From positions 1 through 7,034 of the forward strand of contig JAGRKQ010000016.1 of the NCBI GenBank assembly GCA_020442235.1: a DNA stretch of 7,034 bases, written 5' to 3'. The position numbers and the translations under genes were made by a program. Source of the DNA: Hyphomicrobiaceae bacterium. Its GTDB lineage: Bacteria; Pseudomonadota; Alphaproteobacteria; Rhizobiales; MH13. Positions within the stretch are counted from its first letter, which is position 1. Each line of letters opens with the position of its first letter. Of the stretch, positions 1 through 6,025 are shown piece by piece. The notes beneath the pieces were generated by a model, which had not been told where the DNA came from, ran no database searches, and was given only the letters and a program-made list of their open reading frames with translations.

Positions 1-228
1 GACGAGCCGACCGAGGGCATCCAGCCCAACATCATCCAGCAGATCGGCCGTGTGATCGATTATCTGCGCGATCAGGGCAACATGGCCATCATTCTGGTCG
101 AGCAGTATTTCGACTTCGCCTATCAGCGGGCCGACCAGTTTTATGTCCTCAAGCGGGGCGCGGTGACGCTGTCAGGCGCCAAGGACACGCTGCCCATGGA
201 GGCGGTGCGCGAAAGCGTTTCGGTCTAG
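1..228 (+). CDS. urtE: Urea ABC transporter ATP-binding subunit UrtE, C-terminal part
   Basis: The 5' end is cut by the window edge; 75 residues remain before TAG at 226-228. The fragment opens inside the Walker B/D-loop with DEPTEGIQP and continues with ILVEQYFDFA, where the Glu-Gln pair sits at the switch position usual for the LivF/UrtE branch of ATPases. EGIQP plus VEQYFDFA is typical of UrtE and separates it from LivF, which normally has EGLAP and VEQN. UrtE is one of two cytoplasmic ATPases that drive high-affinity urea uptake by UrtABCDE. Walker A and the signature motif lie outside the window. Urease genes often follow urtE, but here no gene follows on this strand for 783 bp, so this is probably the last urt gene. 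The identification is firm; the rest of the operon cannot be seen. Confidence 0.9.
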   Translation, partial: DEPTEGIQPNIIQQIGRVIDYLRDQGNMAIILVEQYFDFAYQRADQFYVLKRGAVTLSGAKDTLPMEAVRESVSV

Positions 229-232
229 GCCC

Positions 233-587
233 GATTCTCTTTGCGCGGTGAGGGCCCCGAGATTCGTTTCGCAGGCAGTTCGGCAAGATGATTCCCGCTC
301 GGCGATTCGAGTGTCGCGGAATCATCCGGGATCCGGAGGCGATTCCGGGCCGAGTCTCCAGCCGGTCTGGGCGTGCCCTATATATATAAAGTCATGCGAG
401 CCGTGATTGCGCTGCCCTGCATCCGAAGGAAACGCCGTTTTGGGCGCTGATTCCGCAGGTGCTGCCTTTCCAGCGCTGCTCCGGCTCGGGATTCGCGGAT
501 TCGGCCCATCAGAACGCAGCGTTCCGACAGGAAAATGCACTGCAGCACCCTGTTCGGACGCGCCATGCACGGCCGCCCGGGTGAATC
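233..587. repeat. Dense cluster of GANTC (CcrM-type methylation) sites
   Basis: Eleven GANTC pentamers start at 233, 261, 290, 304, 319, 341, 352, 449, 490, 498 and 583. Seven fall in the first 124 bp. Chance would give roughly one in 355 bp. None occurs in the remainder of the gap (588-1011) by eye. GANTC is the target of CcrM, the cell-cycle DNA adenine methylase of alphaproteobacteria. Most copies are GATTC or GAATC, and several take part in the inverted repeats at 287-354. The role is unknown: a methylation-sensitive regulatory region or a degenerate palindromic repeat element are both possible. Confidence 0.7.
287..354. repeat. Overlapping inverted repeats after urtE with competing pairings
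   Basis: GATGATTCC (287-295) is the exact reverse complement of GGAATCATC (318-326). The stem extends by GC (297-298 with 316-317) across a bulged C296. GGAATC (318-323) can instead pair with GATTCC (341-346). CTCGGC (298-303) pairs with GCCGAG (349-354), and CCGGA (333-337) with TCCGG (344-348). There is no T-run after any stem, so it is not a canonical intrinsic terminator for urtE. It resembles an extragenic palindromic element or a structured 3' end. Confidence 0.5.
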
Positions 588-667
588 GCGCTTCCAGAGG
601 CTTTCAGGCCGGGTCTCACCGGTCTGCTGCGTAGGGCCAGGAGAGCGTTGGATCAGCCCGGAACGGC

Positions 668-681
668 TTGATCTTCATCAA
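668..681. promoter_or_regulatory. Perfect FNR/FixK-type box
   Basis: The sequence TTGAT-CTTC-ATCAA matches at every fixed position the TTGAT-N4-ATCAA consensus bound by oxygen- and NO-responsive CRP/FNR-family regulators (Fnr, FnrL, FixK, Dnr). It lies in the gene-free stretch, 330 bp before the porin start codon, whose only downstream gene is the porin. No convincing -10 hexamer sits where a class II site centred near -41.5 would put it (about 703-709, GC-rich). The site may act from another position, repress, or serve an unannotated transcript. As RNA it would also form a 5-bp hairpin with a CUUC loop, which is an alternative reading. Confidence 0.55.
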
Positions 682-729
682 AGCAACACCCTGGAAAGCC
701 CTTCGAGGCGAATTTAACGACTTGTAAAT

Positions 730-747
730 AAATGGAAAAAGCCATTT
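730..747. repeat. Short inverted repeat with A-rich spacer
   Basis: AAATGG (730-735) and CCATTT (742-747) are exact complements separated by AAAAAG. It sits in the gap upstream of the porin, in an AT-rich patch that starts near 710. It could be a small hairpin in a long porin leader or a regulator site. Nothing identifies a binder. Apart from this, the FNR-type box and the leader hairpin, I see nothing definite in 588-1011, and no promoter with good -35 and -10 hexamers. Confidence 0.25.
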
Positions 748-974
748 CGAGGTGGGTGGAAGGTGTTTTCGTGTCATATTCGCCACACCGGTGCGAAAAG
801 GCCGCGATTGGGGGCTTGAACGGGCATTTGGTGATTGCGCTTGCCGCGCTGCCGCGTATGTTCGCCTCACGAAACAGGGAACACCCTCGTTTCGCGCTTC
901 TCAAGTCGGACGGACACCAACAACGAAGGTTCGGCGGTCTTGGGGAGTTCTCGCGGGGAATATGGGTTCACAAT

Positions 975-1008
975 GACCCTCCCTGAGGTCAAGACGATTG
1001 GAGGTCTT
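975..1008 (+). promoter_or_regulatory. Porin leader: ribosome-binding site in a hairpin loop, with an anti-SD option
   Basis: The Shine-Dalgarno GGAGG (1000-1004) lies 7 nt before ATG 1012. AAGAC (991-995) can pair with GTCTT (1004-1008), presenting most of the SD in an 8-nt loop. Just upstream GACC (975-978) can pair with GGTC (987-990). In a competing fold, GA-CCTCC (975-976 and 978-982, C977 bulged) pairs with GGAGGTC (1000-1006) and hides the SD. Two exclusive folds around one ribosome-binding site are compatible with translational control, for example by a small RNA, but this is read from sequence only. Confidence 0.4.
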
Positions 1009-1011
1009 CTT

Positions 1012-2181
1012 ATGATGAAGCGTCTTCTTCTCGGCACCGCGACGGCTCTCGTCGCTGCCACCGGCGCCCAGGCTGCCGATCTGCCGGTCGCCCCGGCGGT
1101 CGACTATGTTCGCATTTGCGACACCTTCGGCACCGGCTTCTTCTACATCCCGGGCACCGAAACCTGCCTTCGCCTGTCGGGCCGCGTCCGCTTCGACCTG
1201 CGCTTCGCCGAAGAAACCGGCGGCGAGCAGGCTGAAGTTTCCATGCGCGCTCGTGCTCGCCTGAACGTCGACACCCGCACGCAGACTGCGTACGGCGCTC
1301 TTCGTGCGTTCATGCGCATTGAGTTCACCGATGACTCGGCTCCGGAAGGCGCCCTCGGTGCTGCTGACTCCCTGTCGGAGTACCAGGCGTTCATTCAGTT
1401 CGTTGGTTTCACCTTCGGTCGCACGAACTCCTTCTTCGACTTCTACACCGGCTACTCGCCGTACCGTGCCATCGGCATCATCGCGGACGACAACCAGACC
1501 CTTCTGGCTGCCTACACCGCGTCCTTCGGCAACGGCGTGACCGCCACCCTGTCGATCGAAGACGGCACCGACACCCGCATGACCGCTGGCGGCTTCGTCT
1601 ACGGCGGCCACATCATCCCGGACGTCGTCGCGGCCATCCGCGTCCGTCAGGGCTGGGGTTCTGCCCAGGTCATGGCTGCTCTGCACGAAGTTGACGCTTC
1701 GTCGGCCATCGGCTTCGGTCGCGATCCGGAATACGGCTTCGCTGTCGGCGCTGGCGTCACCGTCAACCTCCCGATGGTTGGTGTTGGCTCCGAGTTCTCG
1801 CTGCAGGCTGCCTATGCTGACGGCGCTCTGTCGTACCTCGGCCTCGGCAACGTCGGCGTCCTGCCGGCTGCCACCGATGCGGCGATCGTTGCTGGTTCGA
1901 TCGACACCTCGACCGGTTACTCGGTCGCTGCCGGTCTCCTTCTCGGCCTGACCGACATGATCTCGGTCGCCATCGAAGGTGACTACGCTGATGTTGACAA
2001 CGCCGGCACCACTGCCGACTTCAACATCATGCAGGTCCGTGGTGCTCTGTACTACCGTCCGGTCTCCGGCCTGACCTTCGCCGCCTATGTCGGTTACTCG
2101 ACCTGGGACGTCGACGGTGCTGCCGCGAACGTCGACGACGATCGCGTGGAAGCCATCTTCCGCGTGCAGCGCGACTGGTAA
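1012..2181 (+). CDS. Outer-membrane porin, Porin_2 family
   Basis: This 389-residue protein is a 16-stranded-type trimeric porin of the Hyphomicrobiales Omp2b/RopA kind, allowing passive diffusion of small hydrophilic solutes through the outer membrane. The start at 1012 is chosen because GGAGG lies 7 nt before it and it opens a clear signal peptide: MMKR, a hydrophobic stretch, and an AQA/AD cleavage site after residue 21. The reading frame is open further upstream to 835, but that part has no porin features. The mature N-terminus has the family hallmark, a pair of cysteines (C36, C52) flanking FYIPGTETC, followed by alternating beta-strand sequence and a Trp at the very C-terminus. Codons rich in GCT, CGT and C-ending forms suggest high expression. 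It is monocistronic: a long gap before, a terminator after. The family call is firm; pore selectivity cannot be read. Confidence 0.95.
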   Translation: MMKRLLLGTATALVAATGAQAADLPVAPAVDYVRICDTFGTGFFYIPGTETCLRLSGRVRFDLRFAEETGGEQAEVSMRARARLNVDTRTQTAYGALRAFMRIEFTDDSAPEGALGAADSLSEYQAFIQFVGFTFGRTNSFFDFYTGYSPYRAIGIIADDNQTLLAAYTASFGNGVTATLSIEDGTDTRMTAGGFVYGGHIIPDVVAAIRVRQGWGSAQVMAALHEVDASSAIGFGRDPEYGFAVGAGVTVNLPMVGVGSEFSLQAAYADGALSYLGLGNVGVLPAATDAAIVAGSIDTSTGYSVAAGLLLGLTDMISVAIEGDYADVDNAGTTADFNIMQVRGALYYRPVSGLTFAAYVGYSTWDVDGAAANVDDDRVEAIFRVQRDW

Positions 2182-2202
2182 TCGGTTCTTCCGATCCAAG
2201 GG

Positions 2203-2230
2203 AAAGGCCCGGCAAATGCCGGGCCTTTTT
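2203..2230 (+). terminator. Intrinsic terminator of the porin gene
   Basis: Beginning 22 nt after the porin stop codon, AAAGGCCCGGC (2203-2213) pairs perfectly with GCCGGGCCTTT (2218-2228) across the loop AAAT. The stem runs into a T-run to 2230, followed by C and four more T. It is a strong GC-rich stem followed by U-rich RNA. A smaller ATCGG/CCGAT hairpin (2181-2185 with 2191-2195) starts at the last base of the stop codon. Confidence 0.93.
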
Positions 2231-2233
2231 CTT

Positions 2234-2252
2234 TTGCGCACCTGGTGCGCAA
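2234..2252. promoter_or_regulatory. Perfect 19-bp palindrome between porin terminator and ompA-like operon
   Basis: TTGCGCACC (2234-2242) and GGTGCGCAA (2244-2252) are exact complements around a single central T. The same stretch contains two TGCGCA hexamers (2235-2240 and 2246-2251) spaced 11 bp apart, about one helical turn, as expected for a dimeric regulator. I do not recognise the regulator. A second termination hairpin (GCGCAC/GTGCGC with a 3-nt loop) is possible, but no T-run of useful length follows, so an operator is at least as likely. Confidence 0.45.
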
Positions 2253-2308
2253 TTTCGCTGCCACGCAGCATCTATCCCATGCAACTTCCTTGAACGCGCT
2301 GTCAGCCT

Positions 2309-2340
2309 GTTGACTCCATCGGGCTTTCCTGCGGCTATTC
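2309..2340 (+). promoter_or_regulatory. Weak candidate promoter for the BON/OmpA operon
   Basis: TTGACT (2310-2315) is a good -35 element. The best -10-like bases are around CTATTC (2335-2340), giving a spacer of about 19 nt, longer than the usual 17. Another TTGAAC lies at 2290-2295 without a good -10 partner. A promoter is expected here because the upstream gene is terminated at 2230 and the next gene starts at 2417. The leader that follows carries a CCTGCT/AGCAGG inverted repeat (2367-2372 with 2382-2387). Confidence 0.22.
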
Positions 2341-2416
2341 CCGTATGGACGCAAAAAGGCTCCGGTCCTGCTGGGAATTGAAGCAGGCCAGAAGCCCGCC
2401 ATAGGGGAGAGGCAGC

Positions 2417-5257
2417 ATGTGTCGTTGGCGGCGGTGGATTATACCGGGCGCTGTTGCGGTTGTGGCATTGACTGCACTGGCGCTTCTCCTGAGGGCAGGC
2501 GGGATTGAGGGGGACCTCACCCAGCGCACTGTGGAGACGCTGGCACGCGATGGTCTGCCCTGGGCTTCCGCATCGCTCGACGGGCGCAACGTCACCTTGC
2601 AGGGCACGGCACCGTCCGAGACGGATCGCGATCTGGCGATTGCTTCGGCAAACCGGGTCTGGGGCAATCACCGTGTCGACGCTGGATCCATCTCGCTGCT
2701 GCCGCTTGCCGATCCCTACCAGATTTCCATCAATGTAAGCGAAGGCGCGGTGACGCTTTCCGGGACGCTGCCAGGGGCTGAAGCGCAGACGCGGCTTCTC
2801 GATGCCGTCCGTACGGTTGCAGGGAATCGCGAGATTGTCGACCAGACGACACTTGCACGCGGGGCGCCGGCCGAGCTTGGCAGTTATCTCGGTTTTCTGA
2901 CGGATCGTCTTGATGGCCTGGCGACGGCAGAAGCGGTATTGAACGGAACAGAACTCAGCCTGCGCGGTCTGGCAGCATCTCAGGAGAGCTATAATTCTGA
3001 AATTGCAGCGCTTTCCGGCGACCTGCCGGATGGGATGACGCTCGGAGAGACAGAAATTCTGCCGCCGCTGATGCGCCCTTATCTGTGGTCGGCAACGCGC
3101 GGAGATGACGGACGCGTCGTGCTTGAGGGCAATGTCCCGACTGAAACGGCGCGTCAGGATGTTCTGGCCGCTGCGGCAACGCTCGCTGGCGGCATGGACC
3201 GGGTCGAAGACCGGATGATGCTGGCTTCGGGCGCGCCGGATGGTTTTGCCGGCAGTGCGGCCTTCGCCATCGGCCAGCTTGCCGGACTTCTCGACGGGAC
3301 GGCGTCTCTGGAGGATTCTGAACTCTCCGTCGTCGGTCGTGCGCGCGACCGGGCCTCTTTCGATGCCGTGACCAGCGCGCTCACGCGCGGACTGCCGGCA
3401 GGCGTCACACTCGCGCTTCAGGACATCCGGCCTGCTGTTGAGTCGCCCTATACCTTCACAGCCCGCCGCGAAGGCACGGCTTTGACGCTCACCGGCTTCG
3501 TGCCGGACGACGATGCCCGGGCGGCCCTGACGGCCGCCGCTGGCGGCGTTGCCGGCGTGGAAAACATCATTGACGAGCTGCGTGTGGCTGATGGAGCGCC
3601 GGAAGGGTTCCAGACGCTGGCCACGCAAGCCTTGGGGCGCCTTGCTGGACTGGACCCGGGCGAGGCGGCTCTCTCCGATCTCGCTTTTTCGCTCACCGGC
3701 ACGGCCATGACGCCTGAGGACTATGCCGCGCGCAGCGATGCGGGCGCTGTTGTTCCGCAAGGCCTTGATCTGGCAACGCTTCAGATTGCGCCACCCGCAA
3801 TTGATCCCTACGTCACCGAAGCCATGCGCGAAGGAGAGGGCGTGATCCTGCGCGGTTTCGTGCCGAGCGAAGAGGCGCGGGCGGCGCTTGTAGCTGCTGC
3901 GGAGGTGATGGGGCCGGTGCGAGATGAGTTGCAGCTGGCAACCGGTGCACCGGACATTCATGCCGACACGACCCAGGCTGCCATGGCCGTGATCGCCGGT
4001 CTCGAAGGCGGACGTTTCAGCCTCTCCAACGAGACCCTGACCATTGAAGGTCAGGCCGGCGATGATGCAGCCTATGAGGCCGCGACGGCCTTTGTGGATG
4101 AAAACCCGGTGGGTGTTGCGGTGATTTCGGCGACGATCCTGCCGCCGCTTGCCGATCCCTTCGTGCTGACCATCAACCGCGAGGGGCAGGCGGTGACCGT
4201 ATCCGGTCACATGCCGAGCGAACTCGCCCGGGCGCTTCTTCTGGAAACGCTGACTGGCGAAGCCTTTGAGGTCACAGACGAATCGCGCCTGGCGAGCGGC
4301 GCTGCAGAAGGCATCACCTTCGATGCGCTGGGGCCGCTTGTTCTGGCGCTTGCCGGCAAGGCTGACCCGTTCAGCATCGTCATTGATGGTGCGACGGCAA
4401 CCGTTCGCGGCATGGCGCTGGAGCAGGGAAGCCGCACGGAAACGGAAGCTCTGGCAACCGATGCGCTGACGGAGATTGGTTTCGATGCCGCCGATGTCGT
4501 CATCACCGAAGGCGTTCCGAGCCCCTACACGCTGGAAGCCAGCGCGCGGGGCGAAGCGGTGCGCCTTGGCGGCTATGTTCCCGATCAGGAGACCGCCGAC
4601 AGCATTCTGACTTTTGCCAGGGACCGGTTTTCGCGTGGCGTCAGCGATGAGCTGACCATCGCGGAAGGGGCACCGCAAGGCTTCAGCGGTCTCGTTGAGG
4701 CGGGCCTGCAAGCCCTGTCGCGCCTGTCCTCGGGAGAGCTCACCCTCTCGGATACCGATATGACGCTGGCGGGCGAGGCCTTCCTTCCGGGAAATATTCC
4801 TTCGATCAATGAAGGCCTTGGCGCAGCCGGGGGACTGGGTTCGATCACCGCCGACCTGAGCGTGGCGGATGCGGGGCCGCAGCGCTCGGCGACCGAATGC
4901 GATCTGTATTTCGCCCAGCTTCTCGCCGGCAATGCGATCCGCTTCCAGTCAGGCTCGGCCGCCATTGAAGCAACGAGCTACGGCCTTCTCGACCGTCTGG
5001 CCCATACGGTGCTCACCTGTGGCGGCGCGCAGGTGGAGGTCTCCGGCCATACCGATGCGACAGGCGGCGATGCGGCCAACCAGCGGCTTTCCGAAGCGCG
5101 GGCCCAGGCGGTTGTCGACTATCTGGTCTCCGCCGGCATTCCCGCTGATCGCCTTGCTGCCGAGGGTTACGGCGAAACCGATCCGGTTGCCTCCAATGAC
5201 ACCGAGGAAGGCCGGGCCAGAAACCGCCGCATCGAATTCAACGTGATCCGGAACTGA
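2417..5257 (+). CDS. Inner-membrane-anchored BON-repeat protein with C-terminal OmpA peptidoglycan-binding domain
   Basis: The 946-residue protein starts at ATG 2417 behind a purine-rich GGGGAGAGG (2404-2412). Residues 1-7 are basic and 8-26 form one hydrophobic helix with no lipobox or obvious signal peptidase site, so it is probably an inner-membrane anchor with a periplasmic body. Residues 40-820 are about 13 BON-like modules: one near 41-99, then six tandem double units of about 120 residues. Residues 825-946 form an OmpA_C domain: SGHTDATGG (D880) and LSEAR (R895) are the Asp and Arg that bind diaminopimelate in this family, and NRRIEF closes it. Cysteines C828 and C868 could make the disulfide known in mycobacterial OmpATb (ArfA), which has the same helix-BON-OmpA order with far fewer BON modules. 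The likely role is envelope anchoring or spacing; no substrate is evident. It heads an operon with the next two genes. Confidence 0.9.
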   Translation: MCRWRRWIIPGAVAVVALTALALLLRAGGIEGDLTQRTVETLARDGLPWASASLDGRNVTLQGTAPSETDRDLAIASANRVWGNHRVDAGSISLLPLADPYQISINVSEGAVTLSGTLPGAEAQTRLLDAVRTVAGNREIVDQTTLARGAPAELGSYLGFLTDRLDGLATAEAVLNGTELSLRGLAASQESYNSEIAALSGDLPDGMTLGETEILPPLMRPYLWSATRGDDGRVVLEGNVPTETARQDVLAAAATLAGGMDRVEDRMMLASGAPDGFAGSAAFAIGQLAGLLDGTASLEDSELSVVGRARDRASFDAVTSALTRGLPAGVTLALQDIRPAVESPYTFTARREGTALTLTGFVPDDDARAALTAAAGGVAGVENIIDELRVADGAPEGFQTLATQALGRLAGLDPGEAALSDLAFSLTGTAMTPEDYAARSDAGAVVPQGLDLATLQIAPPAIDPYVTEAMREGEGVILRGFVPSEEARAALVAAAEVMGPVRDELQLATGAPDIHADTTQAAMAVIAGLEGGRFSLSNETLTIEGQAGDDAAYEAATAFVDENPVGVAVISATILPPLADPFVLTINREGQAVTVSGHMPSELARALLLETLTGEAFEVTDESRLASGAAEGITFDALGPLVLALAGKADPFSIVIDGATATVRGMALEQGSRTETEALATDALTEIGFDAADVVITEGVPSPYTLEASARGEAVRLGGYVPDQETADSILTFARDRFSRGVSDELTIAEGAPQGFSGLVEAGLQALSRLSSGELTLSDTDMTLAGEAFLPGNIPSINEGLGAAGGLGSITADLSVADAGPQRSATECDLYFAQLLAGNAIRFQSGSAAIEATSYGLLDRLAHTVLTCGGAQVEVSGHTDATGGDAANQRLSEARAQAVVDYLVSAGIPADRLAAEGYGETDPVASNDTEEGRARNRRIEFNVIRN
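2714..4876 (+). repeat. Six tandem ~120-residue double-BON units inside the OmpA-like gene
   Basis: Units begin at the Pro of a Pro-Tyr or Pro-Phe at residues 100, 221, 344, 464, 581 and 703, a spacing of 117 to 123 residues. Each has a first half of the form PY-x-Phe ... GxAVxLxGxVPxxxAR ... VxDELxLAxGAPxGF, and a second half built around GLxxGxxxLxxxxLxLxGxA and ending in ILPPxxDP. Conservation is at protein level; at DNA level mostly short patches remain, for example a 17-nt identity, GCCGCTTGCCGATCCCT, at 2701-2717 and 4144-4160. The second half of unit five (636-702) is the most divergent. Confidence 0.85.
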
Positions 5258-5268
5258 GGAGGCAAGCC

Positions 5269-5376
5269 ATGTGGTATCTCATCGTCGAACTCTGGCCCTT
5301 CCTTCTGGCAGCATTGATCGTCGGTCTCGTCACCGGCTGGTGGACGTCGCGTCCGCTGGATGAAGCCGAGAATTGA
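5269..5376 (+). CDS. 35-residue single-pass membrane micro-protein
   Basis: The protein begins MWYLIVELWPFLLAALIVGL, continues with VTGWWTSRPLDEAEN and ends at TGA 5374-5376. The AGGAGG ribosome-binding site (5257-5262) shares a base with the upstream stop codon and lies 6 nt before ATG, the strongest site in this operon. The start is 11 nt after the large gene, so the two are surely cotranscribed and perhaps translationally coupled. Residues 3-25 form one hydrophobic helix with G19-x3-G23, then a basic Arg and an acidic tail, suggesting the C-terminus faces the cytoplasm or sits at the interface. Its N-terminal 28 residues align without gaps to those of the next protein. It is too short for a known domain, and I do not recognise a named family. 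Function is unknown; an assembly partner of its neighbours is an inference. Confidence 0.78.
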   Translation: MWYLIVELWPFLLAALIVGLVTGWWTSRPLDEAEN

Positions 5377-5393
5377 TGTAAAGGTCGAGAAAA

Positions 5394-6020
5394 ATGTTTC
5401 ATCTCATTCTTCATACGGCTCTTTTGATCCTTGCTGCCTTTGTGATTGGCTGCATTCTGGGGTGTTTGTTGCGGCGGATTCTCACCGCCGGGCAGAAAAG
5501 CCATGAAACGTCCGTCACGTCCGAAGCCCGCCCGACACCTGCGCCGGCCGTTGACGTTCCTGCTCCTGCTGCCGCGGAAGATGTGGCCCCGGTGGAAGGC
5601 CCGGCGGAGATGCCGGCCTCTGCTGTGGCGACCGATGCGGATGAAGCGGCCGCCCGCCTTGCTGTTCTGCCGGCGGATGCCAGCAACGAGGAAAAGGCCG
5701 ATGCCATGGGCGAAAGGCCGCAGGGCCTTGCCGCAGCGCGCGGCGGTGCCAAGGACGATCTGAAGCGCATCCGCGGGATCGGCCGCGTCAATGAGGGCAA
5801 GCTCAACGACCTTGGCATCTTCCACTTCGACCAGATCGCCGGATGGAGCGCATCGCACGCAGCCTGGGTGAACACCTTCCTGGCCTTTCCCGGCCGTATC
5901 GAACGGGAAGACTGGATCGCACAGGCGAAAATTCTGGCCGAAGGCGGCGAGACGGAGTTTGCCAGGCGCGTTGACAAGGGAGAGGTTGCAACCTCCCGCA
6001 ACGATTCCAGCGAAAGCTGA
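5394..6020 (+). CDS. Membrane-tethered helix-hairpin-helix protein
   Basis: The 208-residue protein has three parts. Residues 4-27 are a hydrophobic helix with two cysteines (C20, C24) and G19-x3-G23, ending in Arg-Arg. Residues 35-118 are a low-complexity Ala/Pro/Glu-rich linker. Residues 119-182 are a compact domain, DDLKRIRGIGRVNEGKLNDL followed by GIFHFDQIAGW and GRIEREDWIAQAK. The RGIG loop fits the helix-hairpin-helix fold seen in DNA-binding proteins, and this same DLxxIxGIG...FDQIAxW...WIxQAK domain also occurs as a C-terminal extension of rhizobial NuoE and other proteins, where DNA binding is not established. The ribosome-binding site is modest (AAAGG, 5380-5384), 17 nt after the micro-protein stop, so it is probably cotranscribed. 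The Arg-Arg after the helix suggests a cytoplasmic HHH domain. Specific function is unknown. Confidence 0.85.
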   Translation: MFHLILHTALLILAAFVIGCILGCLLRRILTAGQKSHETSVTSEARPTPAPAVDVPAPAAAEDVAPVEGPAEMPASAVATDADEAAARLAVLPADASNEEKADAMGERPQGLAAARGGAKDDLKRIRGIGRVNEGKLNDLGIFHFDQIAGWSASHAAWVNTFLAFPGRIEREDWIAQAKILAEGGETEFARRVDKGEVATSRNDSSES

Positions 6021-6025
6021 TCGGG

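Noticed and set aside
379..390. TATATATATAAA as a promoter -10
   Set aside because: No -35-like hexamer lies at a suitable distance on either strand; kept only as an AT-rich island.
816..821. TTGAAC as a porin promoter -35
   Set aside because: The bases 16-18 nt downstream are GC-rich with no -10 match.
322..986. Several 60 to 85-codon frames in the gap before the porin (322-570 -, 407-634 +, 535-717 +, 616-870 -, 653-904 -, 732-986 +)
   Set aside because: They overlap one another, lack convincing ribosome-binding sites, and have no recognisable domains.
835..1011. Upstream in-frame extension of the porin to an ATG at 835
   Set aside because: It would bury the signal peptide 59 residues inside the protein. 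ATG 1012 has a good SD and starts exactly at the signal peptide.
901..2271. 456-codon open frame on the - strand, antisense to the porin
   Set aside because: The porin's strict preference for C-ending and selected codons removes stops from the opposite strand; the product has no recognisable features and runs through the porin terminator.
2027..4711. 894-codon open frame on the - strand, antisense to the BON/OmpA gene
   Set aside because: The product is Arg/His/Gln-rich with no domain, signal or membrane segment, while the + strand frame has clear BON and OmpA motifs. Long antisense frames are common in GC-rich genes with biased codons.
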